Source: Methylobacillus gramineus (GTDB lineage: Bacteria > Pseudomonadota > Gammaproteobacteria > Burkholderiales > Methylophilaceae). Taken from it: a DNA stretch of 64,000 bases. The notes beneath the pieces are model-generated. The model did no database searches. It saw only the letters and a program-made list of their open reading frames with translations, and was not told the DNA's origin. How positions within the stretch are numbered: the stretch's first letter is position 1; the number at the start of each line of letters is the position of its first letter. The stretch spans positions 620,001 through 684,000 of the forward strand of contig NZ_JAJAVE010000003.1 of assembly GCF_020532675.1 (NCBI RefSeq), written 5' to 3'. Of this stretch, positions 30,115 through 39,482 are shown piece after piece. The position numbers were made by a program, and so were the translations under genes.

Positions 30115-30413
30115 AGCAGCTCAAGCAGATAGCCCAGCGCCTCAAGACCGAACTGGCAGTGTATCGGCTGGTGCTGGGCCATCCGCAAACACCATGGCTG
30201 GCAAAGGCTTTGTTAGGCCTTGCAATTGGCTATCTCCTGCTGCCGTTTGACCTGATTCCAGATTTTATCCCTGTGCTGGGGCAGCTTGATGATCTGGTGA
30301 TCGTGCCCGGCCTGATTTATCTTGGGCTGAAATGCGTTCCTGAACACCTGATTCATGATTGCAGACAGCAGGTGGCCGCTGCTAGTGTGTCGCCAGCTCG
30401 ATCTGAAGACTGA
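30111..30413 (+). CDS. DUF1232 small membrane protein
   Basis: Short protein with the YkvA/DUF1232 core: [20 protein letters not shown] then [16 protein letters not shown], where a helix before and after the PDFIPVLG turn spans the membrane. Residues before it ([29 protein letters not shown]) also match the family's usual N-terminus, but the only ATG/GTG/TTG start available is GTG 30159, which would cut that part off. CTG at 30111 overlaps the purC stop as CTGA and would restore it; I use it. Function unknown. Confidence 0.72.
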   Translation: MKQLKQIAQRLKTELAVYRLVLGHPQTPWLAKALLGLAIGYLLLPFDLIPDFIPVLGQLDDLVIVPGLIYLGLKCVPEHLIHDCRQQVAAASVSPARSED

Positions 30414-30464
30414 CTCGTGACTGGGGTATGTGCTGCAATGATGATTTTTATCGTGGATTTGCGC

Positions 30465-30470
30465 TAAAAT
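30465..30470 (+). promoter_or_regulatory. Possible -10 box before ppa
   Basis: TAAAAT (in GCGCTAAAATCCCGCG) lies 51 bases before the ppa start, with only a poor -35 candidate (TGATTT, 30442-30447) 17 bases upstream. Confidence 0.35.
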
Positions 30471-30520
30471 CCCGCGTGATCAATAAATATACTACCAACG
30501 AACTTAATAAGGATTGACCG

Positions 30521-31048
30521 ATGTCCCTCTGTAATGTGCCGGCAGGCAAAGATATCCCTAACGACTTTAACGTCATCATCGAAATCTCCATGCGTGGCGA
30601 GCCCATCAAGTTTGAAGTGGACAAGGATTCTGGCGCGGTATTCGTGGATCGTTTCATGGGCACCTCCATGCATTATCCATGCAACTATGGCTACATTCCC
30701 CAAACTCTGTCTGAAGATGGAGACCCGGTGGATGTGCTGGTGATTACCCCCATTCCATTGCAGCCAGGTGTGGTGATCCGTTGCCGCCCGATTGGCGTAT
30801 TGACCATGGAAGATGATGGCGGTATTGATGCCAAGGTATTGGCAGTGCCGGTAGACAAGATCTGCCCACAATACAAAGACATTAAAACCTACCAGGATAT
30901 CCCTGAATTTCAGCTGGCACCTATTGCCCACTTCTTTGAACATTACAAGGATCTGGAAAAGGGTAAGTGGGTTAAGGTTGGTGAGTGGAAAGGTGTTGAC
31001 GAAGCCAAGGCGGAAATCGTCGCTGGTGTTGAGCGTCACGGCAAGTAA
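30521..31048 (+). CDS. ppa: Inorganic pyrophosphatase
   Basis: Family I soluble pyrophosphatase, hydrolysing PPi to drive biosynthesis. The 175-residue protein has the family signature region with metal-binding Asp residues: [13 protein letters not shown] (DGDPVDVL, about residues 65-72), [15 protein letters not shown] and ISEFQL-like [27 protein letters not shown] precedes the ATG. It is a single-gene unit ending at a strong terminator. Confidence 0.96.
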   Translation: MSLCNVPAGKDIPNDFNVIIEISMRGEPIKFEVDKDSGAVFVDRFMGTSMHYPCNYGYIPQTLSEDGDPVDVLVITPIPLQPGVVIRCRPIGVLTMEDDGGIDAKVLAVPVDKICPQYKDIKTYQDIPEFQLAPIAHFFEHYKDLEKGKWVKVGEWKGVDEAKAEIVAGVERHGK

Positions 31049-31073
31049 GCCAACACTTACACATTAGGATATT

Positions 31074-31112
31074 CAATCAAAACGGCGCTTCAAGCGCCGT
31101 TTTGATTGTTAG
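31074..31112 (+). terminator. Terminator after ppa
   Basis: Near-perfect 17-base stem (31074-31090 with 31092-31108) around a tiny loop; CGGCGCTT/AAGCGCCG core with A-run before and T-run after. Symmetric, so likely to work in both directions. Confidence 0.88.
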
Positions 31113-31115
31113 AGC

Positions 31116-31205
31116 ATGATGTCTAATGAGTGCGAGCGTAGCGATGCCACATCATGTTGGAGCGATAGCGAAGTTCTACAAGACGCGCTGAAAGCTCCGC
31201 TCCCC
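31116..31205 (+). repeat. Dispersed repeat, copy C (internally deleted)
   Basis: Contains GCGAGCGTAGCGATGCCAC, GAGCGATAGCGAAGTTCTAC and GACGCGCTGAAAGC in the same order and orientation as copy A at 24345, but lacks the middle and the CCTTTTCTTTGG end. Like copy A it begins just after a terminator. Confidence 0.7.
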
Positions 31206-31248
31206 TCTTCTGGTAATACAGTGCATTCAGGACGGTGATGAAGAAACT

Positions 31249-32061
31249 TTACTCACCTACCTGCAGTAGCAATCCCTTCTTCCTGGCGGTATGAAAATAA
31301 CCCAGGAATATAGCGATGCCTATTCCAAGGTACAGGACATTCAGTAGGGCTGCCCATTGCATGTGGGCAGTATTGAGGGTGTGGTGCAAGAGTAGTTCGC
31401 GCATGCCTTCAAACACATGGCTGGCTGGCAATGCCCAGGCGATGGGTTGTAGCCAGCTTGGCAGGATGGCCACGGGATAGTAAATGGCACACAGCGGCTG
31501 GATGGCAAACACGCTGACCCAGGCAATACTTTCTGCCCCCATGCCATAGCGCAGGACAATGCCTGAGACAATCAGACCTATGGCCCAGCCCATGATGATG
31601 AGGTTGAGGAAGAAGGCGATGAGGGGCAGCCCGATATCGTAAATATTGTAGTGGAACAGCGGAATGGCAATGAGGGTGGCACCACCTATACCTATCAGTG
31701 TACGGATCAGGCTCATGAGCAGAAGTGAGGCGACCATTTCGTAGGGGCGTAGCGGGCTGACAAACAGATGCCCCAAATTACGTGACCACATTTCTTCCAT
31801 GAATACCAGGGCAATGCCCAGCTGACCGCGGAACAGCACATCCCAAAGCAATACGCCAGAGAGCAGGACACCACTGGCCTGGGCGATGAAGCTGCTATTG
31901 TTCTGCAAAAACAAAGTGATAAATCCCCACAGTATCATTTGTACTGTGGGCCAGTAGACCATTTCCACCACCCGCGGCCATGAGGATTGCATGAGGTACA
32001 GATGGCGCAAGGCCACAGCGCCGATGCGACGCACAGAAAAATGCACGTCCTGCACGGCCAT
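31249..32061 (-). CDS. ABC-2 type exporter permease
   Basis: Integral membrane subunit of an ABC-2 family exporter: about six hydrophobic segments (for example MILWGFITLFLQ, LLLSGVLLWDVLF, IALVFMEEMWSRN region, PLIAFFLNLIIMGWAIGLIV) and the conserved MWSRNLGHLFVSPLRP segment of the ABC-2 fold. It starts one base inside the stop of the upstream ATPase gene (TGATG), so the pair is coupled. Substrate unknown; ABC-2 systems commonly move polysaccharides, lipids or drugs. Confidence 0.85.
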   Translation of the reverse strand: MAVQDVHFSVRRIGAVALRHLYLMQSSWPRVVEMVYWPTVQMILWGFITLFLQNNSSFIAQASGVLLSGVLLWDVLFRGQLGIALVFMEEMWSRNLGHLFVSPLRPYEMVASLLLMSLIRTLIGIGGATLIAIPLFHYNIYDIGLPLIAFFLNLIIMGWAIGLIVSGIVLRYGMGAESIAWVSVFAIQPLCAIYYPVAILPSWLQPIAWALPASHVFEGMRELLLHHTLNTAHMQWAALLNVLYLGIGIAIFLGYFHTARKKGLLLQVGE

Positions 32062-32816
32062 CAGTTGGACTCCTTGTGCCGGGCGATGTCGATAAAGACC
32101 TCTTCCAGATTGTTCCTGCCGTACTCTGCAATCAGGTCCTGTGGCGAGCCGCTATTCACCACTTGTCCCTGACGCAGCATGATTACTTCGCCGGCCATGC
32201 GCTCAACCTCTGCCATGTTGTGTGAAGCAAGCAGGATGCTGGCGCCGGTGCGTTGCTGGTACTGTTCCAGGTAAGTGCGGATGGAGTCTGCGGTATCCGG
32301 ATCCAGGGATGCGGTGGGCTCGTCCATCAGTAAAAGCTCTGGCTCGTTCAATAAGGCTTTGGCCAGGGATACCCGGGTTTTTTGCCCTGCAGACAGTTGG
32401 CCGTATTTCCTGTCCAGTAGCTTGGATAAATTCAATGCTTCTGCCAGCTCCTCAATGCGCTGTTTGAGTTTGGGCAGGCGATAAAGGTGACCATAAACAG
32501 TGAGGTTTTGCCGGATGGTGAGGCGTTGTGGCAGGTCTACATATGGGGAAGAGAAGTTCATGCGATGTAGCAGACGGTAACGATGCTGCAGCATATTTTC
32601 ACCCAATATCCTGATCTGTCCGCTAGTGGGTAACAACAGGCCCAGCAGCATGGCAATGGTTGTGGTCTTTCCAGCACCATTACCGCCTAGCAGTGCGGTG
32701 GTAGTGCCACGTCTGGCCTTGAAACTCAGATTGTTAACGGCGCATACCTGGTCAAAGTACTTGTACAGGCCAGTCACCTCAATCACGTGATCGTCGGCGA
32801 CTAGGGGGGTGGTCAT
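32061..32816 (-). CDS. ABC transporter ATP-binding protein
   Basis: Soluble ATPase of an ABC-2 exporter. Motifs in the 251 residues: Walker A LLGGNGAGKTTT (about residues 42-53), signature LSAGQKTRVSLAKAL (about 142-156), Walker B LLLMDEPTASLD and H-loop LASHNMAEV, so all catalytic motifs are present. Gene overlaps the following permease by one base and the upstream TauE gene by four (ATGA). Partner of the permease at 31249. Confidence 0.92.
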   Translation of the reverse strand: MTTPLVADDHVIEVTGLYKYFDQVCAVNNLSFKARRGTTTALLGGNGAGKTTTIAMLLGLLLPTSGQIRILGENMLQHRYRLLHRMNFSSPYVDLPQRLTIRQNLTVYGHLYRLPKLKQRIEELAEALNLSKLLDRKYGQLSAGQKTRVSLAKALLNEPELLLMDEPTASLDPDTADSIRTYLEQYQQRTGASILLASHNMAEVERMAGEVIMLRQGQVVNSGSPQDLIAEYGRNNLEEVFIDIARHKESN

Positions 32817-33604
32817 AACAGGCTCCAGAGCATTTTCAATCCCACGATGTAAAGCAATAAGGCAAATAGTCGCTTGAGGGTAGCGACAGGTAGTTGATGG
32901 GCAAGGTAAGCGCCAATCGGGGCGGTCAGCATGCTGGTCAATGCAATGCCCAGGAATGCCGGTAAATAGATATAACCTATGCTATAAGCAGGAAGCGCAG
33001 AGCCTGCATATCCAGCCAGCATGAACCCTGCAGTTCCTGCAATCGCGATTGGTATGCCAATCGCGGAAGAGGTGCCTATGGCATACCGGGCATTGAAATT
33101 GCAGTAGATCAAGTAAGGTACAGACACTGAGCCGCCGCCTATCCCGACCAGACTGGAAATCACGCCGATCATGCTTCCCATCATCAAGATGCCTGCCTTG
33201 CCCGGCAATTGCCGGTGGGCGGCCGGAGTGAAGTTAATGATCATCTGGGTAGCGATCAGCAAGACAAATACGGCGAATATACTTTTAAGCAGCGTGGTAT
33301 TCATTTGCCCGGCAAGCAATGCGCCGAGGAGGGTGCCGATGATAATACCAGGGGCAATTTGCCTGACTACTCCCCAGTGCACATTCTGCTTTTTATGATG
33401 AGCGCGGGCTGAGGAGATTGACGTCAGAATGATGGTGGCGAGAGACGTGCCCAATGCCATATGCATCACATGCTGTTCAGGGACGTGTTGCGCAGTGAAG
33501 ATAAATACCAGTATCGGCACGATGACTGTACCGCCGCCTACACCTAGTAATCCTGAAAGAATGCCAGCTCCGGCACCTGCAATAAAGTAGAGTAGAAATT
33601 CCAT
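32813..33604 (-). CDS. TauE/SafE-family membrane protein
   Basis: Predicted anion permease of the TauE/SafE (DUF81) family, often linked to sulfite or sulfoacetate export. The two repeated halves each begin with a glycine-rich motif: GLLGVGGGTVIVPILV (about residues 19-34) and SLVGIGGGSVSVPYLIY (about 150-166). Seven to eight membrane segments are visible. First gene of a three-gene unit with the ABC ATPase and permease, overlapping by four bases; whether it belongs to the same function is uncertain. Confidence 0.88.
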   Translation of the reverse strand: MEFLLYFIAGAGAGILSGLLGVGGGTVIVPILVFIFTAQHVPEQHVMHMALGTSLATIILTSISSARAHHKKQNVHWGVVRQIAPGIIIGTLLGALLAGQMNTTLLKSIFAVFVLLIATQMIINFTPAAHRQLPGKAGILMMGSMIGVISSLVGIGGGSVSVPYLIYCNFNARYAIGTSSAIGIPIAIAGTAGFMLAGYAGSALPAYSIGYIYLPAFLGIALTSMLTAPIGAYLAHQLPVATLKRLFALLLYIVGLKMLWSLL

Positions 33605-33652
33605 GAGATAGCTACAAAAAATCCATAATGACAGAGGAATGTGGTGGCTGGA

Positions 33653-34069
33653 TCAGCGTCGCCGTGACAGTCTGGCAATTGCATCGCCGAGTGCAGAACC
33701 TTTCAGCTCACCTGCCAGTTTTTCCAGGCTGGCAGCCGCTACGGGACTGATCACGCGCAGTTTTTTGCTGGCTTTCGCCGGGGAAGATTTGACTTGCACT
33801 TCCACACGAATTGAAGTAACTTCAAGCCCTTGTTTTTGCAGCCCAACCATCAGGCTGGGTAGCAATAATTTGATTTTGGCAGCCACGGCACCGTTGTCGG
33901 CATACACCGTCAACCGCTTATGGCTGACGCTACCTGCCTGGGTGTAAGGCTTGAGCGGGGCGGGGACGATAGCGTTCCATTGTTGTTGCGATAGCGTCAG
34001 TTTTTCTGCCTGCTCCGACAAGGCAGCCAGTTCGGCATTTTCAGTAAATAGTGCGCTAATGCGGAGCAT
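33653..34069 (-). CDS. DUF721 / DciA-like protein
   Basis: A 138-residue basic protein of the DUF721 family, to which the replicative-helicase loader DciA belongs: ALSEQAEKLTLSQQQWNAIV then PAPLKPYTQAGSVSHKRLTV and a basic tail ending SRRR. I start it at ATG 34069, preceded on the minus strand by TTGGGAGA; upstream in-frame Mets at 34105 and 34402 are open but would overlap the M23 gene on the other strand. Such genes usually sit near secA in this order. Molecular role here is inferred from the family. Confidence 0.78.
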   Translation of the reverse strand: MLRISALFTENAELAALSEQAEKLTLSQQQWNAIVPAPLKPYTQAGSVSHKRLTVYADNGAVAAKIKLLLPSLMVGLQKQGLEVTSIRVEVQVKSSPAKASKKLRVISPVAAASLEKLAGELKGSALGDAIARLSRRR

Positions 34070-34094
34070 GCCGACAATCTCCCAAGGGGAAGCA

Positions 34095-34979
34095 ATGAAC
34101 ATCATTTTTGTTTCAAACAGCATGGCAAGACCAAAGACGGTGTCCTTGAGTCTGCTGCTGCTTGCAGTTTCATTCTTGAGCCTGGTGCCAGCAGCGCTGA
34201 TCTGGGCTTTTATTGTGCCACATGGCGTACAAGAGCACCAAGGACAAGGCGTAAAAACCTTGTTGCCAACTACCTTGAAATTTGTGTCGGCGACCGAGCA
34301 GGAACATATTGATGCCCTGGCCATGCAGCTGGGTGAAATACAGGCCAAGGTAATGCGGCTGGATGCACTGGGCGCCCGCCTCTCCACGCTTGCAGGCGTC
34401 AAGGAAAGTGAGGCCGATGTGCTGCCGCCTGGCCGTGGCGGTCCGGCAGTTGATGCTTATGGCATGTCGGAGCAGGAGCTCAAGGAAAAGCTGGCTGAGC
34501 TGGTGCAGGATATTGATGTGCGTAGTGACAAGTTGAGCATGCTGGAAGCGCTGATGCTGCAGCAACGGCTCAAGGCCAATACCTTGCCAAGCACGATGCC
34601 AACCAATGTGTCTTACAACTCATCCAGCTATGGCTGGCGGGTAGACCCATTTTCAGGGCAAATGGCATTTCATGAGGGTTTGGATTTTGTAGCGGAGAGT
34701 GGCACGCCTGTGTATGCTTCTGCCGGGGGAATTGTAACGGCTTCTGAGCAAACATCTGACTATGGTAGAATCGTCAAGATTGACCATGGGTCAGGCTTGG
34801 AAACCCGCTATGCGCATGCTTCCGAGTTGCTGGTTAAAGCCGGAGATCGCGTGGAAAGAGGTCAGTTGATTGCGCGGGTTGGCAGTACGGGGCGTTCTAC
34901 GGGCGCCCATCTGCATTTTGAAGTGCGATTGAACGGGGCTGCACTTGATCCTCGAAAGTATCTGCAGAGTATGAAGTAA
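34095..34979 (+). CDS. M23-family (LytM) peptidoglycan peptidase-like protein
   Basis: Membrane-anchored periplasmic metallopeptidase or a LytM-type activator. N-terminal membrane helix at about residues 15-37 (LSLLLLAVSFLSLVPAALIWAF), a coiled region with many Leu/Glu/Lys, then the LytM domain from about residue 180: SYGWRVDPFSGQMAFHEGLD, YGRIVKIDHGSGLETRYAH and GRSTGAHLHFEVRLNGAALDP (the HxH zinc ligands are present, as is the D of HEGLD). I start at ATG 34095 after AAGGGGA; a longer frame from 33951 has no support. Divergent from the DciA-like gene with 25 bases between starts; secA is downstream. Confidence 0.9.
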   Translation: MNIIFVSNSMARPKTVSLSLLLLAVSFLSLVPAALIWAFIVPHGVQEHQGQGVKTLLPTTLKFVSATEQEHIDALAMQLGEIQAKVMRLDALGARLSTLAGVKESEADVLPPGRGGPAVDAYGMSEQELKEKLAELVQDIDVRSDKLSMLEALMLQQRLKANTLPSTMPTNVSYNSSSYGWRVDPFSGQMAFHEGLDFVAESGTPVYASAGGIVTASEQTSDYGRIVKIDHGSGLETRYAHASELLVKAGDRVERGQLIARVGSTGRSTGAHLHFEVRLNGAALDPRKYLQSMK

Positions 34980-35050
34980 GTATTTAAACGAATTATTAAG
35001 AGTTTTTGTAATTATCCTGAGATGTTTCATTATCAAAGCTAACCTAGAGG

Positions 35051-35068
35051 TTTCCGCGTAGGCGGAAA
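35051..35068 (+). promoter_or_regulatory. Hairpin immediately before secA start
   Basis: TTTCCGC (35051-35057), loop GTAG, GCGGAAA (35062-35068), ending 14 bases before the ATG. The region between has only a weak ribosome-like TTGGTG. A translational control element is possible; no secM gene precedes secA here. Confidence 0.4.
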
Positions 35069-35082
35069 ATTGGTGTCACTTC

Positions 35083-37812
35083 ATGTTATCCGCGTTGTTC
35101 AAAAAATTCTTCGGTAGCCGTAATGACCGGCTGGTAAAACAATATGCACAGAACGTCCGTGCCATCAACGATCTTGAAAGTACCATGCAGGCACTGACGG
35201 ATGAGCAGTTGCGTGGCAAGACGGAAGAATTCAAGCAGCGTTACCAGCAGGGTGAAACTCTGGAGAAACTGTTGCCAGAAGCCTTTGCCGTCGTACGTGA
35301 AGGCGGACGGCGTGCATTGAATATGCGCCATTTTGATGTGCAGCTGATTGGCGGCATGGTGCTGCATGCGGGCAAGATTGCTGAAATGCGCACCGGTGAA
35401 GGCAAGACCTTGGTGGCGACGCTGCCTGCTTATCTGAATGCGATCAGCGGCAAGGGCGTGCATGTGGTGACGGTGAATGATTACCTGGCGCGCCGCGATG
35501 CGGAATGGATGTCCCGTCTGTATAACTTCCTGGGCCTGACAGTAGGCATCAATCTTTCCCAGATGCCACATGATGAAAAGCAGCAGGCCTATGCCGCTGA
35601 TATCACTTATGGCACCAATAACGAATTCGGTTTTGACTATCTGCGCGACAACATGGTGTTTACCGCAGAGGAGCGTGTGCAACGCAGTCTTAATTATGCG
35701 CTGGTGGATGAAGTTGACTCCATCCTGATTGATGAAGCCCGTACCCCATTGATTATCTCTGGTCAGGCGGATGATAGTGTAGATCTCTATCTGCAGATGA
35801 ATGGCATCGCAGCCAACCTGGTGCGCCAGACCGAGGAGGAGGGTGAAGGCGATTTCTGGGTGGATGAGAAATCGCACCAGGTATTACTTTCAGAGCAGGG
35901 CCATGAGCATGCTGAAGCTTTGTTGGCAGAGGCTGGCCTGCTGCCAGAGGGTGGTAGCCTGTATGACGCAGCCAACATCAGCCTGGTGCATCATATGTAT
36001 GCTTCCCTGCGTGCGCAGGCGTTGTATCACCGTGACCAGCACTATGTCGTGCGCGATGGTGAAATCGTCATTGTGGATGAATTCACTGGCCGTATGATGG
36101 CAGGTCGTCGCTGGTCTGATGGCTTGCATCAGGCAGTTGAAGCCAAGGAAGGGGTCACGATCCAGAAGGAAAACCAGACGCTGGCTTCCATCACTTTCCA
36201 GAACTTCTTCCGTATGTACGGCAAGCTGTCTGGGATGACCGGGACTGCCGATACTGAAGCCTATGAATTCAACCAGATTTACAATCTTGAAACTGTCGTC
36301 ATTCCTCCTCATCGCAGTCTGCAACGTAAAGACCAGATGGATAAGGTCTACCGGACTGCCAAGGAAAAATATGCGGCGGTGGTTGAGGACATCAAAGAAT
36401 GCCAGAAGCGTGGTCAGCCAGTGTTGGTGGGGACCACCTCCATTGAGAACTCCGAGCTGATTTCCACCTTGCTGGATCAGGCTAACCTTCAGCATCAGGT
36501 ATTGAACGCCAAGCAGCATGAACGTGAAGCGCATATCATTGTGCAGGCGGGTCGCCCGGGCGTAATTACCATTGCCACCAATATGGCGGGTCGTGGTACA
36601 GACATTGTGCTCGGAGGCAATCCAGAACCTGAGATTGCGGCGGTTGAGCAGGATGAAGCGCTATCGGATGCTGACAAGGCTGCAAAAATCGCCACGATCA
36701 AATCTGAATGGCAAGTGCAGCATGATGCTGTGCTTGCGGCAGGAGGCTTGCATATCATTGGTACTGAGCGGCATGAATCTCGCCGTGTAGATAACCAGTT
36801 GCGTGGGCGTGCTGGTCGTCAGGGTGATCCTGGTTCCAGTCGTTTCTATTTGTCGCTGGAAGATCAGTTGCTGCGTATTTTTGCCTCCGACCGTGTATCT
36901 GCCATCATGGAACGTCTCAAAATGCCTGAAGGTGAAGCGATTGAGCACCCATGGGTGACGCGTGCCATTGAGAATGCACAGCGCAAGGTGGAAGGTCGTA
37001 ACTTCGATATCCGCAAGCAACTACTGGAATACGATGATGTGTCCAATGACCAGCGTAAGGTGATCTATCAACAGCGTAATGATTTGCTTGAGGCGGCAGA
37101 TGTGGGTGAAACCATCGCCGTGATGCGCGCCGATGTGATCCAGGATACCGTGACCACCTATATCCCGCCGCAAAGTCTGGAAGAGCAATGGGATGTCTCT
37201 GGCCTTGAGAAGGCGTTGCAGGCTGAGCTTGGTCTGGAAATTCCGTTGCAGAAAATGCTGGAAGATAATCCTAATCTGCATGAAGAAACTGTGCGTGAGC
37301 ATATTAAGGATGCCGCTGATGCCGCTTACAAGGCCAAAGAAGACCAGGCTTCACCCAGTGTAATCCGTCAGTTCGAACGTGCTGTGATGCTGCAAAGCCT
37401 GGATAATCACTGGCGCGAACATCTCGCGGCGCTGGATCACTTGCGTCAAGGCATACACCTGCGCTCTTATGCGCAGAAGAATCCCAAGCAGGAATATAAG
37501 CGTGAAGCATTTACTCTGTTCTCCAACTTGCTGGATACCGTCAAGCGTGAAGTGACGCAGGTGACTATGCTGGTCAAGGTGCAGAGCGAGGCGGATGTTG
37601 AGGCGGTTGAAAAACCGATTGAACTCGAAAATGTGCAATATCAGCATGCTAGCTATGGCGAGGCTTTAGAGAGTGAGGCCGGGGATAGTGCTGAAGATAA
37701 TGATTTGGCAATCCGACCGTTCGAACGTGACAGCAACAAGGTGGGCCGCAACGATCCATGCCCTTGTGGCTCTGGCAAGAAATATAAACAGTGCCACGGC
37801 AAGCTCAGCTAA
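35083..37812 (+). CDS. secA: Protein translocase ATPase SecA
   Basis: Peripheral motor that pushes preproteins through SecYEG. The 909-residue protein starts [20 protein letters not shown]; Walker [18 protein letters not shown] (about residues 103-119), Walker [21 protein letters not shown], the NBD2 motif [23 protein letters not shown]-like sequence ([20 protein letters not shown]) and the C-terminal zinc finger [17 protein letters not shown], which binds SecB. All standard domains are intact. Followed directly by a DUF1289 gene. Confidence 0.98.
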   Translation: MLSALFKKFFGSRNDRLVKQYAQNVRAINDLESTMQALTDEQLRGKTEEFKQRYQQGETLEKLLPEAFAVVREGGRRALNMRHFDVQLIGGMVLHAGKIAEMRTGEGKTLVATLPAYLNAISGKGVHVVTVNDYLARRDAEWMSRLYNFLGLTVGINLSQMPHDEKQQAYAADITYGTNNEFGFDYLRDNMVFTAEERVQRSLNYALVDEVDSILIDEARTPLIISGQADDSVDLYLQMNGIAANLVRQTEEEGEGDFWVDEKSHQVLLSEQGHEHAEALLAEAGLLPEGGSLYDAANISLVHHMYASLRAQALYHRDQHYVVRDGEIVIVDEFTGRMMAGRRWSDGLHQAVEAKEGVTIQKENQTLASITFQNFFRMYGKLSGMTGTADTEAYEFNQIYNLETVVIPPHRSLQRKDQMDKVYRTAKEKYAAVVEDIKECQKRGQPVLVGTTSIENSELISTLLDQANLQHQVLNAKQHEREAHIIVQAGRPGVITIATNMAGRGTDIVLGGNPEPEIAAVEQDEALSDADKAAKIATIKSEWQVQHDAVLAAGGLHIIGTERHESRRVDNQLRGRAGRQGDPGSSRFYLSLEDQLLRIFASDRVSAIMERLKMPEGEAIEHPWVTRAIENAQRKVEGRNFDIRKQLLEYDDVSNDQRKVIYQQRNDLLEAADVGETIAVMRADVIQDTVTTYIPPQSLEEQWDVSGLEKALQAELGLEIPLQKMLEDNPNLHEETVREHIKDAADAAYKAKEDQASPSVIRQFERAVMLQSLDNHWREHLAALDHLRQGIHLRSYAQKNPKQEYKREAFTLFSNLLDTVKREVTQVTMLVKVQSEADVEAVEKPIELENVQYQHASYGEALESEAGDSAEDNDLAIRPFERDSNKVGRNDPCPCGSGKKYKQCHGKLS

Positions 37813-38001
37813 ATGGAACAGGCAATGACTGTGGTGGCTTCTCCTTGCGTCGGTGTTTGTGTGATTGGCGATGAGCACGGCTTTTGTGAGGGATGTTTCC
37901 GTACCATTGATGAAATTCGAGCATGGCGCACCATGGAGAATGGTGAGCGCCAGCAAGTGCTGGATAAAGTCACAGAGCGGGAAGCCGCCCTATTGAGCTA
38001 G
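37813..38001 (+). CDS. DUF1289 cysteine-motif small protein
   Basis: A 62-residue protein with four cysteines in the DUF1289 pattern, SPCVGVCVIGDEHGFCEGCF, followed by RTIDEIRAWRTMENGERQQV. Probably binds metal or Fe-S; function unknown. Its ATG is the base after the secA stop, so it is cotranscribed with secA and ends at a terminator. Confidence 0.85.
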   Translation: MEQAMTVVASPCVGVCVIGDEHGFCEGCFRTIDEIRAWRTMENGERQQVLDKVTEREAALLS

Positions 38002-38018
38002 ATTCATGGAGTCAGAAT

Positions 38019-38046
38019 AAAAAAGCCGGGAATTCCCGGCTTTTTT
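38019..38046 (+). terminator. Terminator after the secA unit
   Basis: AAAAAAGCCGGG (38019-38030), loop AATT, CCCGGCTTTTTT (38035-38046). Works in both directions. Confidence 0.92.
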
Positions 38047-38227
38047 GCATTTGGGCAAGGCCGTGTGGGATTGATCAGTGTTACTGATAAATATGATCAT
38101 CCCCAGGATATCGAATGGATATTTTAGGCTTTGGTTGGCGTATTTCGACCAAGGAAAGACTGTTCGGCGGACATCAAACCCCTGCTGAATACGGTAGAAT
38201 CAATCTTTTGTCATTCTCAAGCCTATC

Positions 38228-39457
38228 ATGCCAGTCAATCTAGTCGCGCCTGAAGCGCAATCTCTTCTAGCTGTACCAGGTCTCAAGCTCGGTATTGCCA
38301 AAGCCCGTATCCGTAAACCTGACCGCAAGGACATGCTGGTGATGTTGCTGGCGGAGGGTAGTCGTGTGGCGGGTGTATTCACAAAAAATCGTTTCTGTGC
38401 TGCTCCCGTCACCTTGTGCAAGGAGCATCTGGCCCAGCCTGATGGCATACGGGCATTGGTGGTCAATACAGGTAATGCCAACGCAGGTACGGGTGATCAG
38501 GGCATGCAGAATGCGCGTGCTACCTGTGACGCCTTGGCAGATTTGTTGCAGATCAAGCCCGCGCAAGTGCTGCCTTTCTCTACAGGTGTCATTCTCGAGC
38601 AATTGCCGATCGATCGCTTGATTGCCGGTTTGCCGCAATGTGTGGCTGACTTGCAAGAGAGCCACTGGTTTGATGCGGCGGAAGCGATTATGACAACGGA
38701 TATTGTCTCCAAGGGCACTTCGCGCCAAATCACGCTGGACGGCAAGCAGGTCACCATCACTGGTATTTCCAAGGGCTCGGGCATGATCCATCCCAATATG
38801 GCGACCATGCTAGGCTATATTGCTACCGATGCCGCCATCAGCCAGGCTGCATTGCAGGCATTGATTGATCATGCGGTGAATCGCTCATTCAACTGTATTA
38901 CCGTAGATGGCGATACATCGACCAATGATTCCCTGATCCTGGTTGCGACTGGCAAGGCAGGTAACAGCGAAATTACGGACACTACCAGTGCTGATTACCT
39001 GACATTACGCGATGCCATGACTGACGTGGCAGTAGAGCTGGCACAAGCGATTGTACGAGATGGTGAAGGTGCCACCAAGTTCATGACCATACAAGTGGAA
39101 GCTGGTCGCGATGAGGATGAATGCCGTCAGGTGGCCTATGCCATTGCCCATTCACCATTGATCAAGACAGCCTTCTTTGCTTCTGATCCTAATCTGGGAC
39201 GTATTCTTGCCGCCATTGGCTACGCAGGCGTGGATGACCTTGATGTCAACAGCATGCAATTATATTTGGGAGATGTACTGGTGGCTGAGCATGGCGGGCG
39301 GGCAGTCAGCTATGTCGAGGAGTTAGGTGCCGCTGTGATGAAGGAATCCGAGATTACTGTGCGCGTGGTGCTGAATCGGGGCCAGGCAAGTGCGACAGTC
39401 TGGACCTGTGATTTTTCCTATGACTATGTTCGTATCAATGCAGATTATCGCAGCTAA
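38228..39457 (+). CDS. argJ: Bifunctional ornithine acetyltransferase / N-acetylglutamate synthase
   Basis: Transfers acetyl from N-acetylornithine to glutamate (and can also use acetyl-CoA), recycling the acetyl group in arginine synthesis. The 409-residue precursor self-cleaves before a Thr; that site, [19 protein letters not shown], has Thr at about residue 192. Other motifs: [19 protein letters not shown] and [12 protein letters not shown]. It coexists with an ArgA-type synthase at 16.8 kb. No obvious strong promoter seen. Confidence 0.97.
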   Translation: MPVNLVAPEAQSLLAVPGLKLGIAKARIRKPDRKDMLVMLLAEGSRVAGVFTKNRFCAAPVTLCKEHLAQPDGIRALVVNTGNANAGTGDQGMQNARATCDALADLLQIKPAQVLPFSTGVILEQLPIDRLIAGLPQCVADLQESHWFDAAEAIMTTDIVSKGTSRQITLDGKQVTITGISKGSGMIHPNMATMLGYIATDAAISQAALQALIDHAVNRSFNCITVDGDTSTNDSLILVATGKAGNSEITDTTSADYLTLRDAMTDVAVELAQAIVRDGEGATKFMTIQVEAGRDEDECRQVAYAIAHSPLIKTAFFASDPNLGRILAAIGYAGVDDLDVNSMQLYLGDVLVAEHGGRAVSYVEELGAAVMKESEITVRVVLNRGQASATVWTCDFSYDYVRINADYRS

Positions 39458-39482
39458 TCTCACACAGGATATTGAGTAACAG

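Noticed and set aside
33951-34094. N-terminal extension of the M23 protein from 33951
   Set aside because: Those bases encode the DciA-like protein on the other strand; the ATG at 34095 has the ribosome site and membrane helix.
34070-34402. N-terminal extension of the DciA-like protein from 34402
   Set aside because: Would be antisense to the M23 gene; ATG 34069 has GGGAG upstream.
35083-37812. secM-type arrest peptide upstream of secA
   Set aside because: No frame with a SecM-like stalling motif lies in 34980-35082.
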